Shown here piece after piece: positions 25,847-34,355 of a stretch of DNA of 47,705 nucleotides. The notes under the pieces are model-generated. The model was given only the letters and a program-made list of their open reading frames with translations. It searched no databases and was not told where the DNA came from. A program made the position numbers and the translations under genes. Position 1 is the first letter of the stretch, and each line of letters begins with the position of its first letter. Origin of the DNA: Sulfurimonas sp. (GTDB taxonomy: Bacteria > Campylobacterota > Campylobacteria > Campylobacterales > Sulfurimonadaceae); assembly GCA_027019335.1 (NCBI GenBank), contig JALUWV010000064.1, forward strand, positions 1-47,705, written 5' to 3'.

Positions 25847-27520
25847 ATGGTAGAAATTAAAGTAGGTGAGTTTTTACGTCGTCATATTGATAATATTATA
25901 GAATTATGTAAAAATGATTATCAGTGTTTTATAGATTTACAAAGTACTTCATATTGTAGTAATACTTTTGGTCTTTTGAGTAGATATAGCCTTTTATTAG
26001 AGTATGATGAGATAAGAGATAGAGGGATTTTTAATCGTTATTATAAAAATGATTATCTAGTTCAAGGGAAAACTTTAAGAGTTTGTTCCCAATTTGGTGG
26101 GAACCATCTCATACATGGTATGAGTGCATCAGCTTATCATGGAAAACAACTACTTTTTTTCTTTCAAGAGAAAGGTATATTGTTAGATGAATTTAAAAAT
26201 AAAGAGTTATCTTTTATCGTTGCATCATCAAAAGAAAGTTCTCAAAAAAAAGATAATAACAGCCAAAATAGCCAACTAAACCAAATACTCTACGGACCTC
26301 CAGGCACGGGAAAAACATACAATACAATTAACAGAGCATTAGAGATAATGGATGGAGAAGTATCTCAAGATAGAGCTAAAGCTAAGGCTAGATTTGAAGA
26401 GCTTAGTAGTGCGGGGCAGATAGAGTTTGTTACTTTTCATCAATCTTATGGGTATGAGGAGTTTGTTGAGGGGATAAAGGCAAATAGTGTTGATGGGAAT
26501 ATCTCTTATAATGTTGAGGGTGGGATTTTTAAGAAGTTGAGCGTAAAAGCAAGTAGTGATGATTTAGATTTTAGTAATACTAATGAGTTTGATAATTTAT
26601 ACAGTGAATATGTAAGAAAGTTTGATTTCTTTAATGATGAAGATGCAATAGGTACGGTATATAAAACAAAAAGAGGTAATGAATTTAAAGTATTTAAAAA
26701 TTCTAACTCTTTGGTAGTTAAAGCCAATACTACTTATATTTCACTCTCATGTGACTTACTTAAAAGAACTATAGCAGAGGGTAAACCACCATATTATGAC
26801 TCTTATGTAAATATTATTTTACCAGATATTTTACAAGGTAGAGAGATTAAGATAGAGAAAAATACTAAAGTAAAAAACTATATCCTAATAATAGACGAAA
26901 TAAACAGAGGCAATATCTCAAAAATCTTTGGAGAGCTCATAACTCTCATAGAACCCTCCAAACGTATAGGTGCAGAGGAAGAGATACAACTGTGTTTACC
27001 ATACTCAAATGATATGTTTGGAGTACCTTTAAATCTTTACATCATAGGCACAATGAATACAGCCGACAGAAGTATTGCGCTTATGGATACAGCATTAAGA
27101 CGGCGTTTTGAATTTGTAGAAATGATGCCAAATGCAGAACTTTTAGATTTTGAAGTTGCGGGTGTGAACTTAAAGGCATTACTTCAAAAGATAAATGCAA
27201 GAGTGGAGTATCTTTACGATAGAGACCATACTATTGGTCATGCTTATTTTATGGAATTAGATGAGTATTCCTCTTTGTATGACTTAAATGCTGTAATGAA
27301 AAACAAAATTATTCCCTTACTTCAAGAGTACTTTTATGATGATTGGGAAAAAATAAAACTTGTTTTAAATGATGGATTTATCGAAAAAGACAAAAGTAAA
27401 GCAACACAAATATTTGATATTGATATGGATGATGAATATATTGAAGATGAGAAATCTGTGTATAGTGTAGCTAAGGATTTTACTAAAGAGTCATATAGAA
27501 AAATTTATGATAAAATTTGA
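25847..27520 (+). CDS. mcrB: McrB-like GTPase subunit of a McrBC restriction system
   Basis: This AAA+ protein of 557 residues moves on DNA and activates the McrC nuclease. The first ~140 residues are a domain I do not recognise, presumably the DNA-recognition part. Walker A is YGPPGTGKTYNTINRAL (about 149-165). VTFHQSYGYEEFVEGIK is the McrB-specific follow-up, Walker B is ILIIDEINRGNISKIFGEL, and the signature IGTMNTADRSIALMDTALRR holds the MNxxDRS GTP motif. The ATG at 25847 is chosen over 25841 because AGGGG is six bases before it. The N-terminal part looks more AT-rich than the flanking genes. A toxin-antitoxin pair separates it from mcrC. Confidence 0.92.
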   Translation: MVEIKVGEFLRRHIDNIIELCKNDYQCFIDLQSTSYCSNTFGLLSRYSLLLEYDEIRDRGIFNRYYKNDYLVQGKTLRVCSQFGGNHLIHGMSASAYHGKQLLFFFQEKGILLDEFKNKELSFIVASSKESSQKKDNNSQNSQLNQILYGPPGTGKTYNTINRALEIMDGEVSQDRAKAKARFEELSSAGQIEFVTFHQSYGYEEFVEGIKANSVDGNISYNVEGGIFKKLSVKASSDDLDFSNTNEFDNLYSEYVRKFDFFNDEDAIGTVYKTKRGNEFKVFKNSNSLVVKANTTYISLSCDLLKRTIAEGKPPYYDSYVNIILPDILQGREIKIEKNTKVKNYILIIDEINRGNISKIFGELITLIEPSKRIGAEEEIQLCLPYSNDMFGVPLNLYIIGTMNTADRSIALMDTALRRRFEFVEMMPNAELLDFEVAGVNLKALLQKINARVEYLYDRDHTIGHAYFMELDEYSSLYDLNAVMKNKIIPLLQEYFYDDWEKIKLVLNDGFIEKDKSKATQIFDIDMDDEYIEDEKSVYSVAKDFTKESYRKIYDKI

Positions 27521-27543
27521 GATAAAAGAGATGGAGAAGGAAT

Positions 27544-27795
27544 ATGCAAGCGATTAAACTAACTATTGAAGATAGTATTTATAGCCGATTCATGGGACTT
27601 TTAGAGATATTGCCAAAGGGGAGTGTGACTATTGAACCTGTGGAAGATACTTATCCTAGTGAAGTCGTTGTGAGTAGTGTTGCTGAAGTTCGTGCCAGAG
27701 TTTATGCAGCAGAACAGCAAGAAGGAATAGGAGAAGCAGAGTACGAGAAAATGATGAAGACATTTTTTAAAGAAGAGTTGGGTGTTGATAGATGA
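27544..27795 (+). CDS. putative antitoxin
   Basis: An 83-residue acidic protein placed directly before a RelE/ParE-type toxin and overlapping it by four bases (ATGA). The N-terminus MQAIKLTIEDSIYSRFMGLLE with the following LPKGSVTIEP is a pattern seen in small antitoxins of RelE/ParE pairs, and the C-terminal helix (EAEYEKMMKTFFKEELGV) would be the toxin-binding tail. No clear DNA-binding motif. The call depends mainly on position and size. It lies 23 bases after mcrB and is likely part of the mcrBC transcript. Confidence 0.72.
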   Translation: MQAIKLTIEDSIYSRFMGLLEILPKGSVTIEPVEDTYPSEVVVSSVAEVRARVYAAEQQEGIGEAEYEKMMKTFFKEELGVDR

Positions 27796-28064
27796 TGATT
27801 GAAAAAAAGCCAAAATATATTTTTGGTTTGTTAAAGATTCTCAAATATATTTCAAAAGATAAAAAGACTCCTGCTGTGAAGTTTGAAAAAGAGTTAAATG
27901 AGATGCTTATGCTTCTCAAAGATAATCCACAAATGTGTAGAAAATCATATTATTTTGACGATGAAAGATATAGAGACTTAATCTATAGTGCTTATACAAT
28001 AATATATAAAATTGAAGAAGAAAAAATATTGATACTAGAGATTTTTAAGTGGCAAAACAGATAG
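27792..28064 (+). CDS. RelE/ParE-family toxin
   Basis: This 90-residue basic protein has the RelE/ParE fold pattern: an N-terminal helical hairpin (FGLLKILKYISKDKKTPAVKFEKELNEML is the region), then DERYRDLIYSAYTIIYKIEEEKILILEIFKWQNR, where YTIIYKI and LEIFKWQNR are the characteristic last strands. RelE members cleave mRNA on the ribosome and ParE members poison gyrase; which applies is not clear. The start overlaps the antitoxin stop. Its last 16 bases overlap the GTG start of mcrC, so toxin and nuclease translation are linked. Confidence 0.85.
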   Translation: MMIEKKPKYIFGLLKILKYISKDKKTPAVKFEKELNEMLMLLKDNPQMCRKSYYFDDERYRDLIYSAYTIIYKIEEEKILILEIFKWQNR

Positions 28065-29269
28065 TTCTTAAAGAATATGATTTCTTACAGACAAAAGATA
28101 CTACACAAAAAAACTATATAGATACAACGACATTTACTCAACTTGAAAATTTTGTCTTGCAAAATGAAGAAACAGCTAATTACCTCAAACTCACAACAAA
28201 AAAAGGCTTTGGTAAGGTTCTCCAAGCACAAAACTATGTTGGGCTGCTACAAACAAAAAATGGCATAACAATAGAGATACTTCCAAAGATAAAAAAGATT
28301 ACTTCTGTTGAGGAGTCAAAAAACATTTTACTAAAGATGTTACGAACATTGAAAAAATCTCCTTTCAAAAACTTTCACAAAGCAGAATTAAAATCATCAA
28401 AAATGCCACTTTTAGAGATTTTTATATCTATGTTTTTAGAAGAACTTGCAACTCTTGTAAGAAAAGGCATAAAGAGTGAGTATGTTTCAAAGGAAAAAAA
28501 TCTACACTTCTTAAAGGGTAAACTTAAAATGAGTGAGCAGATAAAACACAATGCCATTCATAAAGAGAGATTTTTTGTAGAATATGAAGAGTTTTTGAAC
28601 GATAGAGTAGAAAATAGACTCATAAAAACTACACTAGAATTTCTTTATAAAAAATCTAAATTTACGAAAAATCAGCAACTTATAAGAGAGTTTCTCTTTA
28701 TCTTTGATGATGTTAAATGCAGTTACGATATAAAAACAGATTTTTCAAAAGTCAGGATAGATAGGCAGATGAGAGTGTATGAACAGGTACTTATCTACTC
28801 AAAAACCTTTCTTTTAGAGAATTCTTTTTCTCCTTATCGTGGAAAAGATATGGCATTTGCACTTCTTTTTGATATGAATTTACTTTTTGAGTCTTACGTA
28901 GGAGTTTATCTCAAGAAAAAAGGTTTTGAGGTAAAGAACCAAGATAAGGGAAAGTATCTTGTTGCAATGCCAAATAAGTTTGCCCTCCGTCCTGATTTTG
29001 TTATAAACAAAGGAACAGCACAAGAGAGAATAGCAGATACGAAGTATAAAAATATTGACTCCTATAAAAATATTAGCCAGTCTGATATGTACCAACTTTA
29101 TGCTTATGGAACAAAATATGAAAATACAAAGCAACTGTATCTGATTTATCCAAAGAGTTGTAATGTTCATTTAGAGAGGTGTAGTTACATACAAAATGAG
29201 TTGCATCTTGATGTATTATTCTTTGATTTAACTTTAGGGTTTGAACAAGATATTGGGATAAAAAAATGA
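28049..29269 (+). CDS. mcrC: McrC nuclease subunit of a McrBC restriction system
   Basis: McrC carries the endonuclease of the modification-dependent McrBC complex. The 406-residue protein starts at a GTG inside the toxin gene. LKLTTKKGFGKVLQAQNYVGLLQ and GITIEILPKI are the N-terminal family strands, KSEYVSKEKNLHFLKGKL and FLNDRVENRLIKTTL are in the middle, and the PD-(D/E)xK active site is RPDFVINKG plus ADTKYKNI (Asp, Asp, Lys). The C-terminus includes DMYQLYAYGTKY. It overlaps yraN by four bases (ATGA). Confidence 0.92.
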   Translation: MAKQIVLKEYDFLQTKDTTQKNYIDTTTFTQLENFVLQNEETANYLKLTTKKGFGKVLQAQNYVGLLQTKNGITIEILPKIKKITSVEESKNILLKMLRTLKKSPFKNFHKAELKSSKMPLLEIFISMFLEELATLVRKGIKSEYVSKEKNLHFLKGKLKMSEQIKHNAIHKERFFVEYEEFLNDRVENRLIKTTLEFLYKKSKFTKNQQLIREFLFIFDDVKCSYDIKTDFSKVRIDRQMRVYEQVLIYSKTFLLENSFSPYRGKDMAFALLFDMNLLFESYVGVYLKKKGFEVKNQDKGKYLVAMPNKFALRPDFVINKGTAQERIADTKYKNIDSYKNISQSDMYQLYAYGTKYENTKQLYLIYPKSCNVHLERCSYIQNELHLDVLFFDLTLGFEQDIGIKK

Positions 29270-29595
29270 GTAGAGCAAAAGGAAATATAGCAGAAAAAAA
29301 AGCTGTGGATTTTTTGGAAAGTGAGGGTTTTGATGTTATAGAGCAAAACTTTTACTCTCGATTTGGTGAAATAGATATTATTGTAACTAAAGAGGATGTG
29401 CTACATTTTATAGAGGTAAAGAGTGGAGCAGATTTTGAGCTTGCTGTTCAAAATATTACGCCGAGGAAACTTGCAAAAATCATTAAAACAGCAGATATTT
29501 ATATGAAGAAAAATGCTTTTTATGGGGACTATTGTCTTGATGGGGTGATTGTCACTCCTAATGGGATAGAAATGGTTGAAAATATTACGGTATAA
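29266..29595 (+). CDS. YraN/UPF0102 family protein
   Basis: A 109-residue protein of the widespread UPF0102 family with an archaeal Holliday-junction-resolvase-like fold. GNIAEKKAVDFLESEGFDVIEQNFYSR at the start and FGEIDIIVTKEDVLHFIEVKSG carry the conserved Glu-Asp-Glu-Lys nuclease-like residues. Its molecular role is not settled in the family. It overlaps mcrC by four bases, although in related genomes it belongs to a housekeeping cluster with hom, so it probably was there before the McrBC island. Its end overlaps the start of the next promoter. Confidence 0.88.
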   Translation: MSRAKGNIAEKKAVDFLESEGFDVIEQNFYSRFGEIDIIVTKEDVLHFIEVKSGADFELAVQNITPRKLAKIIKTADIYMKKNAFYGDYCLDGVIVTPNGIEMVENITV

Positions 29596-29596
29596 T
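29591..29596 (+). promoter_or_regulatory. -10 box of the aldehyde dehydrogenase gene
   Basis: TATAAT overlapping the yraN stop, followed by AAGGA (29606-29610) and the ATG at 29617. The leader would be only about 14 bases. Confidence 0.5.
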
Positions 29597-29616
29597 TTAC
29601 TTAAAAAGGAAACTGC

Positions 29617-31032
29617 ATGCAAGCAAATATATTTTTTGGTTCACAAGAAGCCACAAAAGAGTATCTTAGTGAGAGATGTTCGCCTTATCATGGAGAAGTT
29701 GTCTCTACTGCTCCTATCTGTACGCAAGATGATGCATTAAAAGCACTTAAAATTGCTCAAAATGCTACTTTGAAAACGAAAACTTCACCACTTGCACAAC
29801 GCTGTTCATGGCTCTTAGATGTTGCTGCAAAACTTCGACAAAACAAAGAAGATTTAGCGAAAACAATTACCGATGAAGTAGGAAAACCTATCGCTTTTGC
29901 TCGAGTAGAAGTAGAACGATGTATTGAGACTGTGACTCTCGCTGCTGAGACGATGCGAACAATGCACGGTGAAACAATCAACACAGATGCTATGGGTTCA
30001 GGGAAAAAAACAACAGCCTTTTTTTCTCGTGAAGCAGCTGGAGTTGTAGTTGCTATTACACCTTTTAACTTTCCTCTTAATCTTGTCGCCCATAAACTCG
30101 CACCCGCTTTAGTTGCAGGAAATGCAGTAGTCCTCAAACCCACACCCGAAGCACCATTGACAGCCTATAAATTTGCAAAGCTGTTTGTGGAGAGTGAGTT
30201 TGCCATAGAAGATGCTTTAAGTGTTGTGTATGGGGATGCAGAAGTGGGGTCGGCTTTGATAAGAAGTGATATTGCGCGTGTGATTAGTTTTACGGGAAGT
30301 GTTCCTGTGGGGAAAATCATCACACAAAATGCAGGTATTAAAAAAGTGAGTTTGGAGCTTGGTGGAAATGCTGCGACCTTTGTTGAAAAGAGTGCTGATT
30401 TGCAACTAGCGGCTTCAAGGTGTGCTTTAGGGGCATTTGTAAATTCTGGGCAGGTCTGTATCTCCTTACAACGTATTTATGTCGATGCTACAGTATATGA
30501 TGAGTTTGCACAGTTAATGGCAGAGGAGAGTCAAAAACTTGTCGTCGGTTCTCCTTATGAGAGTGATACCTTTATGGGACCATTGATTGATATGGAGTCT
30601 GCAGATAGAGCGATGCACTGGGTCGAATCAGCCATAGAGGAGGGTGCAAGACCACTGTTTCCTCCACATCGTGAAGGAAGAATGTTTCACCCTTGTGTGA
30701 TGGCAGATGTCACAGATGAGATGGCGATAGTCTGTGAAGAGGTTTTTGCTCCGATAGTGAGTTTAGTCAAAGTAGAAAATTTTGATGAAGCTATCATAAA
30801 GATGAACAACTCTCCTTATGGTTTACAGTTCTCAATTTTTACAAACGATTTAAAGATGACACAAAAAGCTATAAGTGAGCTTGATGCAGGGGGAATCGTC
30901 ATAAACGATATGCCAACCTTGCGTTTTGATATACAACCTTATGGGGGTGTCAAACTCTCAGGAGTAGGGCGAGAAGGACCACGTTTTGCCATCGAAGAGA
31001 TGACAGAGATAAAATCAGTCGTGATTTGCTAA
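29617..31032 (+). CDS. NAD(P)-dependent aldehyde dehydrogenase
   Basis: A 471-residue ALDH-superfamily enzyme. AITPFNFPLNLVAHKLAPAL with VLKPTPEAPLTAY binds the cofactor, FTGSVPVGKII is the turn motif, LELGGNAATFVEKSADLQ has the general-base Glu, and NSGQVCISLQRIYV contains the catalytic Cys. EEVFAPIVSLVKV is the C-terminal signature. By sequence feel it is near lactaldehyde/glyceraldehyde-3-phosphate dehydrogenases of the ALDH superfamily, but the substrate is not decidable here. It has its own -10 box and AAGGA site. The stop overlaps the minus-strand FapA-family stop (CTAA). Confidence 0.92.
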   Translation: MQANIFFGSQEATKEYLSERCSPYHGEVVSTAPICTQDDALKALKIAQNATLKTKTSPLAQRCSWLLDVAAKLRQNKEDLAKTITDEVGKPIAFARVEVERCIETVTLAAETMRTMHGETINTDAMGSGKKTTAFFSREAAGVVVAITPFNFPLNLVAHKLAPALVAGNAVVLKPTPEAPLTAYKFAKLFVESEFAIEDALSVVYGDAEVGSALIRSDIARVISFTGSVPVGKIITQNAGIKKVSLELGGNAATFVEKSADLQLAASRCALGAFVNSGQVCISLQRIYVDATVYDEFAQLMAEESQKLVVGSPYESDTFMGPLIDMESADRAMHWVESAIEEGARPLFPPHREGRMFHPCVMADVTDEMAIVCEEVFAPIVSLVKVENFDEAIIKMNNSPYGLQFSIFTNDLKMTQKAISELDAGGIVINDMPTLRFDIQPYGGVKLSGVGREGPRFAIEEMTEIKSVVIC

Positions 31033-32825
31033 TCGAGTTTAATTACTTTCTCATTTTCGCTATTGAGTGTGAGTGAGATTGTCTCGATTTTCCCCTCAGG
31101 GATGTGTAAAATCTCCTCTTTCGTTTTCATATCTACAAAGATAACCTTACTTTGTCCATCATAACTTGTATGCGAAATAACCTTCGCATGTAAATCTTTG
31201 TTGCACATTTTGTCAATCTCTTCTGCAAGTGTATTGAGGTCATTTTCTTTTTGCTCAAGTACTTTTTGCTCTTCTTGAAGTGCAAGTGTCTTGCGTTTAT
31301 ACTCTTTGATACGAATCATATCTTGTTTCATCGGTGTTTTTCCTGCTCTTTGTGCAGATATAATGCGTTTTTGAAAGGTCTTAATTCTATCAATTTGTTC
31401 GTTATGTTGTACGAGCTTTTCATCAAGGTGGAGTTTTTCTACTTGAAAATCTTTGTTTTTACTTTTGTGTTCGGCTTGTAATTTTGCTAAATCTTTATGA
31501 TAACTTTCTATCTTGTCAGGATTAATGATGAGGGTGTTGTTTGTTCCATTGAGTGCTTGAATCTCAATGCGTTCTGAAGCAATAATCATACTGTTTGAGA
31601 GGAGTTCATCAACCTTGACAACAGGAGCGATAGCCTCACCGCCAAGCATTTTTTTGATGTGAATAGAGTTATGAGCGGTAATTTTCCCACTCTCAAGCAC
31701 ATCAATCTCAGCATCTTTGGCGGTTAAATCTCCTCGATGGAGTTTTATATTTGCGCTATTTTCTACTTCAATTTTTGATTTTTTGTGGGTTTGCGCATCG
31801 ATATTGAGTTCTTGTGCGGAGATATTAACATTTGAGCCTACTGAACCGCTACTTTTGAGTTCTTTGACATCAATAGTCACACCACTCCCTATCCCATCTT
31901 CGCTATGTGATTTGGTATGTGCAATCTCGACTGAAATCTCTTTTGAACTCTCTCCTCCATCAATATGGGCAGTGGAACGAAAATCGGCATTGTTGAGTTT
32001 TAATGTTTTTGATATCCCTACATTTCCACCTTCATAGCGTACATAACCATCTTCTTTTGCAAAGTACTCGAAACTCTCTTCACCCTCTTTGACTTCGATT
32101 GTTGCATCACAGACAGGAAGCATATTTTTGACTATTGGATCGCGCATTTGTAGAAATCTTCCATTGCAGGCACGACCATCAACTCCCTTTTTCTCTTTTT
32201 TATAACATAAGATAAGTTCGTTTGCATCAACACAATCGACAATACTTTCACTCTCTTCATTTTTTTGTTCATAGAGTTTGATGACATGGGCATCGACAGG
32301 AGGAGTTGGTTCTATACCAAGCGCAACGCTAAATTTAACATCTCTACTCAAAGGTTTGTCAGGGGGAACAAGTTTTAAGATTTTATGGAGCTGGGCATCA
32401 AGATTTGGTTCAAAAATATCTATAAAAAGTCCTGCTTTGAGTTTTTTCTCCCATATGAAGTACTTAAAGGCTTGAAGTGTCAGCCCTTTTTGCAAGATAC
32501 TTCCTTTGTGGAGTGTCGCAATGGCTTTTGTTTTGAGCTTATTACTCGCAAGTGTTAGCCTGATTTTAGAAGTTTTTTTGAGTGGTTTTATCTTGATACT
32601 ATACTCTTGACGAAGTATAGTTGTTGCCTCAAGATACTCTTCTTTTGTGATTGTTTTTGACTCTTCAACAAGTACAAATTCAAAATCTTTCTCTCGTTTC
32701 ATCAGTGTTTGAAACGAAATGAGTTCAAAATCTAAACTTTTAACATCTACTTTTCTATCTTTAGCAAATTCAAGCAAACTTTTAACAATGGACACAGAGT
32801 TACGAACGACAGGAGTAAAAGACAT
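31029..32825 (-). CDS. FapA/DUF342 family protein
   Basis: A 598-residue cytoplasmic protein of the DUF342/FapA family. The N-terminal half has the family strands KLYEQKNEESE and VDANELILCYKKEKKGVDGRACNGRFL. The middle is a right-handed beta-helix of polar repeats (DVKELKSSGSVGSNVNISAQ region, then SAQELNIDAQTHKKSKIEVE). The C-terminal part (about 435-530) is a long coiled coil rich in Lys, Gln and Glu (KLQAEHKSKNKDFQVEKLHL region). Family members are often near motility genes and are proposed scaffolds, but the function is not established. It ends tail-to-tail with the aldehyde dehydrogenase, with stop codons overlapping. Confidence 0.82.
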   Translation of the reverse strand: MSFTPVVRNSVSIVKSLLEFAKDRKVDVKSLDFELISFQTLMKREKDFEFVLVEESKTITKEEYLEATTILRQEYSIKIKPLKKTSKIRLTLASNKLKTKAIATLHKGSILQKGLTLQAFKYFIWEKKLKAGLFIDIFEPNLDAQLHKILKLVPPDKPLSRDVKFSVALGIEPTPPVDAHVIKLYEQKNEESESIVDCVDANELILCYKKEKKGVDGRACNGRFLQMRDPIVKNMLPVCDATIEVKEGEESFEYFAKEDGYVRYEGGNVGISKTLKLNNADFRSTAHIDGGESSKEISVEIAHTKSHSEDGIGSGVTIDVKELKSSGSVGSNVNISAQELNIDAQTHKKSKIEVENSANIKLHRGDLTAKDAEIDVLESGKITAHNSIHIKKMLGGEAIAPVVKVDELLSNSMIIASERIEIQALNGTNNTLIINPDKIESYHKDLAKLQAEHKSKNKDFQVEKLHLDEKLVQHNEQIDRIKTFQKRIISAQRAGKTPMKQDMIRIKEYKRKTLALQEEQKVLEQKENDLNTLAEEIDKMCNKDLHAKVISHTSYDGQSKVIFVDMKTKEEILHIPEGKIETISLTLNSENEKVIKLD

Positions 32826-32868
32826 CCGTTATGATAGCATAAAATAGAATTATTTAAGTTTATTTTGT

Positions 32869-32874
32869 TAAAAT
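32869..32874 (+). promoter_or_regulatory. -10 box of the RDD gene, possibly leaderless
   Basis: TAAAAT six bases before the ATG at 32881, in a very AT-rich gap of 55 bases between divergent genes. No Shine-Dalgarno sequence lies between. Confidence 0.35.
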
Positions 32875-32880
32875 TAAATA

Positions 32881-33348
32881 ATGAGATTTAGAAAATTAAA
32901 ACAACAGCAAAAAAGACCAAAAAAGCAAGCACAAATAGATAAAATATTGTATGCAAATATTCCTGATAGAATCAAAGCATTTATCACTGATATGTTTATG
33001 ATTTATATGCCTATCTTATATGTGATTACTTATGTGATTTTAGATGGGAAAGATGCTTTTCAAGCTTCAAATTGGGCACCCTTTTTTGGCGTGTTTACAT
33101 ATGGCTTGATTTATACTATTTTACTCTATAAATTTGCACAAACACCAGGGAAAAAAGCCTACCTTATAAAAGTTGTAGATGTCCATAGCCATGAGAATAT
33201 AGGCTATTTTCAAGCATGGCTGCGTTTTGTTGGGTTTTTGTTCTCGGCGACACTTTTGTTTGGTTTGTTTGTGCCTTTTTTTAGAAAAGATAAACGAAGC
33301 TTACATGATTTAATTGCAGGGACGATAGTAATTGCAGCTAAAGATTAA
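32881..33348 (+). CDS. RDD-family membrane protein
   Basis: A 155-residue inner-membrane protein. A very basic N-terminus (KLKQQQKRPKKQAQ) is followed by the RDD-domain start, RIKAFITDMFMIYMPILYV, where family members usually have Arg-Asp-Asp. Three hydrophobic segments follow: YVITYVILDG region, FGVFTYGLIYTILLYKFA and FVGFLFSATLLFGLFVPFF. The conserved TPGKKAYLIKVVD and DKRSLHDLIAGTIVI end the domain. RDD proteins are poorly characterised; some are linked to ion or compatible-solute transport. The transcript may be leaderless. Confidence 0.85.
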   Translation: MRFRKLKQQQKRPKKQAQIDKILYANIPDRIKAFITDMFMIYMPILYVITYVILDGKDAFQASNWAPFFGVFTYGLIYTILLYKFAQTPGKKAYLIKVVDVHSHENIGYFQAWLRFVGFLFSATLLFGLFVPFFRKDKRSLHDLIAGTIVIAAKD

Positions 33349-33353
33349 AGCTG

Positions 33354-33359
33354 TATAAT
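33354..33359 (+). promoter_or_regulatory. -10 box of moaA
   Basis: TATAAT 27 bases before the chosen moaA start (33386). AGGAGA at 33375-33380 is the ribosome site. Confidence 0.5.
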
Positions 33360-33385
33360 ACGAAAAAACTATGCAGGAGAGTGCA

Positions 33386-34351
33386 ATGCTTATAGACAGC
33401 TATGATAGAGTTGTTGATTATTTGCGAGTTTCAGTGACAGAACGCTGTAACTTTCGATGCCAATACTGTATGCCTGAGAAACCTTTTTCTTGGGTACCAA
33501 AAGAGAATCTTCTCTCCTTTGAAGAACTTTTTGAGTTTATGAAAGTCGCGATTGATGAGGGGATTAAAAAAATCCGTATCACGGGTGGAGAACCTCTTTT
33601 GCGCGAAGACTTAGATAAATTTATCAAGATGATTTATGATTATGAACCCTCCATTGACCTTGCGATGACTACAAATGCTTTTTTACTCAAAGGCACCGCA
33701 CAAAGGCTCAAAGATGCAGGACTCAAACGCATTAATGTTAGCATAGATACCCTCATTCCTTCTGTTGCAAAAGAGATTGCAGGAAAAGATGTTTTAAAAA
33801 ATGTTTTAGAAGGTGTCGAAGAAGCTCGCAGAGTTGGACTCAAGGTCAAAGTCAACATGGTACCGATGAAAACAGTCAATTTTGATGAGATTATTGAGGT
33901 TCTTGAGTACTGCAAAGCACGAGATATGAGTATTCGTTTTATAGAATATATGGAAAATAAATTTGCAAAAGAGGGCATTGCTGGTGTGAAATCGCAAGAG
34001 CTTTTAGCCGTCCTTTCACAAAAATATAATTTTACCGATGAGGGTTTTGATGGCTCTTCGCCTTCGCATTATTATGTGATGGATGATGGGTATAGATTTG
34101 GGATTATTGAGCCGTATGAGGATGACTTTTGTAAGCAGTGTAACCGTATACGTTTAACTGCAGAAGGACATCTTATCCCTTGTTTGTACTTTGATGAGGC
34201 GATGAGCATTGCAGAGTCTGTCAAACGCGGTGATATTAAAACAGCAGCACTTGTTTTAAAAGAGGTTGTGCGCACTAAACCTGAAAAAAATCGTTGGGGC
34301 GGAGAGGATGGAGAAATCTCTTCTCGTGCTTTTTATGAGACAGGCGGGTAA
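33386..34351 (+). CDS. moaA: GTP 3',8-cyclase MoaA
   Basis: MoaA, a radical-SAM enzyme, converts GTP to the precursor of cyclic pyranopterin monophosphate in the first step of molybdenum-cofactor synthesis. The ~321-residue protein has the N-terminal cluster CNFRCQYC, the GGEPLLR SAM motif, and a C-terminal second 4Fe-4S cluster ([19 protein letters not shown]). It ends in Gly-Gly, which is needed for activity in the family. The start at 33386 is chosen because AGGAGA is five bases upstream; an in-frame ATG at 33371 overlaps that site. It begins a run with queE and queD. moaC is not in the window. Confidence 0.96.
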   Translation: MLIDSYDRVVDYLRVSVTERCNFRCQYCMPEKPFSWVPKENLLSFEELFEFMKVAIDEGIKKIRITGGEPLLREDLDKFIKMIYDYEPSIDLAMTTNAFLLKGTAQRLKDAGLKRINVSIDTLIPSVAKEIAGKDVLKNVLEGVEEARRVGLKVKVNMVPMKTVNFDEIIEVLEYCKARDMSIRFIEYMENKFAKEGIAGVKSQELLAVLSQKYNFTDEGFDGSSPSHYYVMDDGYRFGIIEPYEDDFCKQCNRIRLTAEGHLIPCLYFDEAMSIAESVKRGDIKTAALVLKEVVRTKPEKNRWGGEDGEISSRAFYETGG

Positions 34352-34355
34352 ATAA

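Noticed and set aside
29266-29595. YraN as a third subunit of the McrBC system
   Set aside because: It overlaps mcrC and has a nuclease-like fold, but it is a near-universal family found next to hom in related genomes, so adjacency is better explained by insertion of the island.
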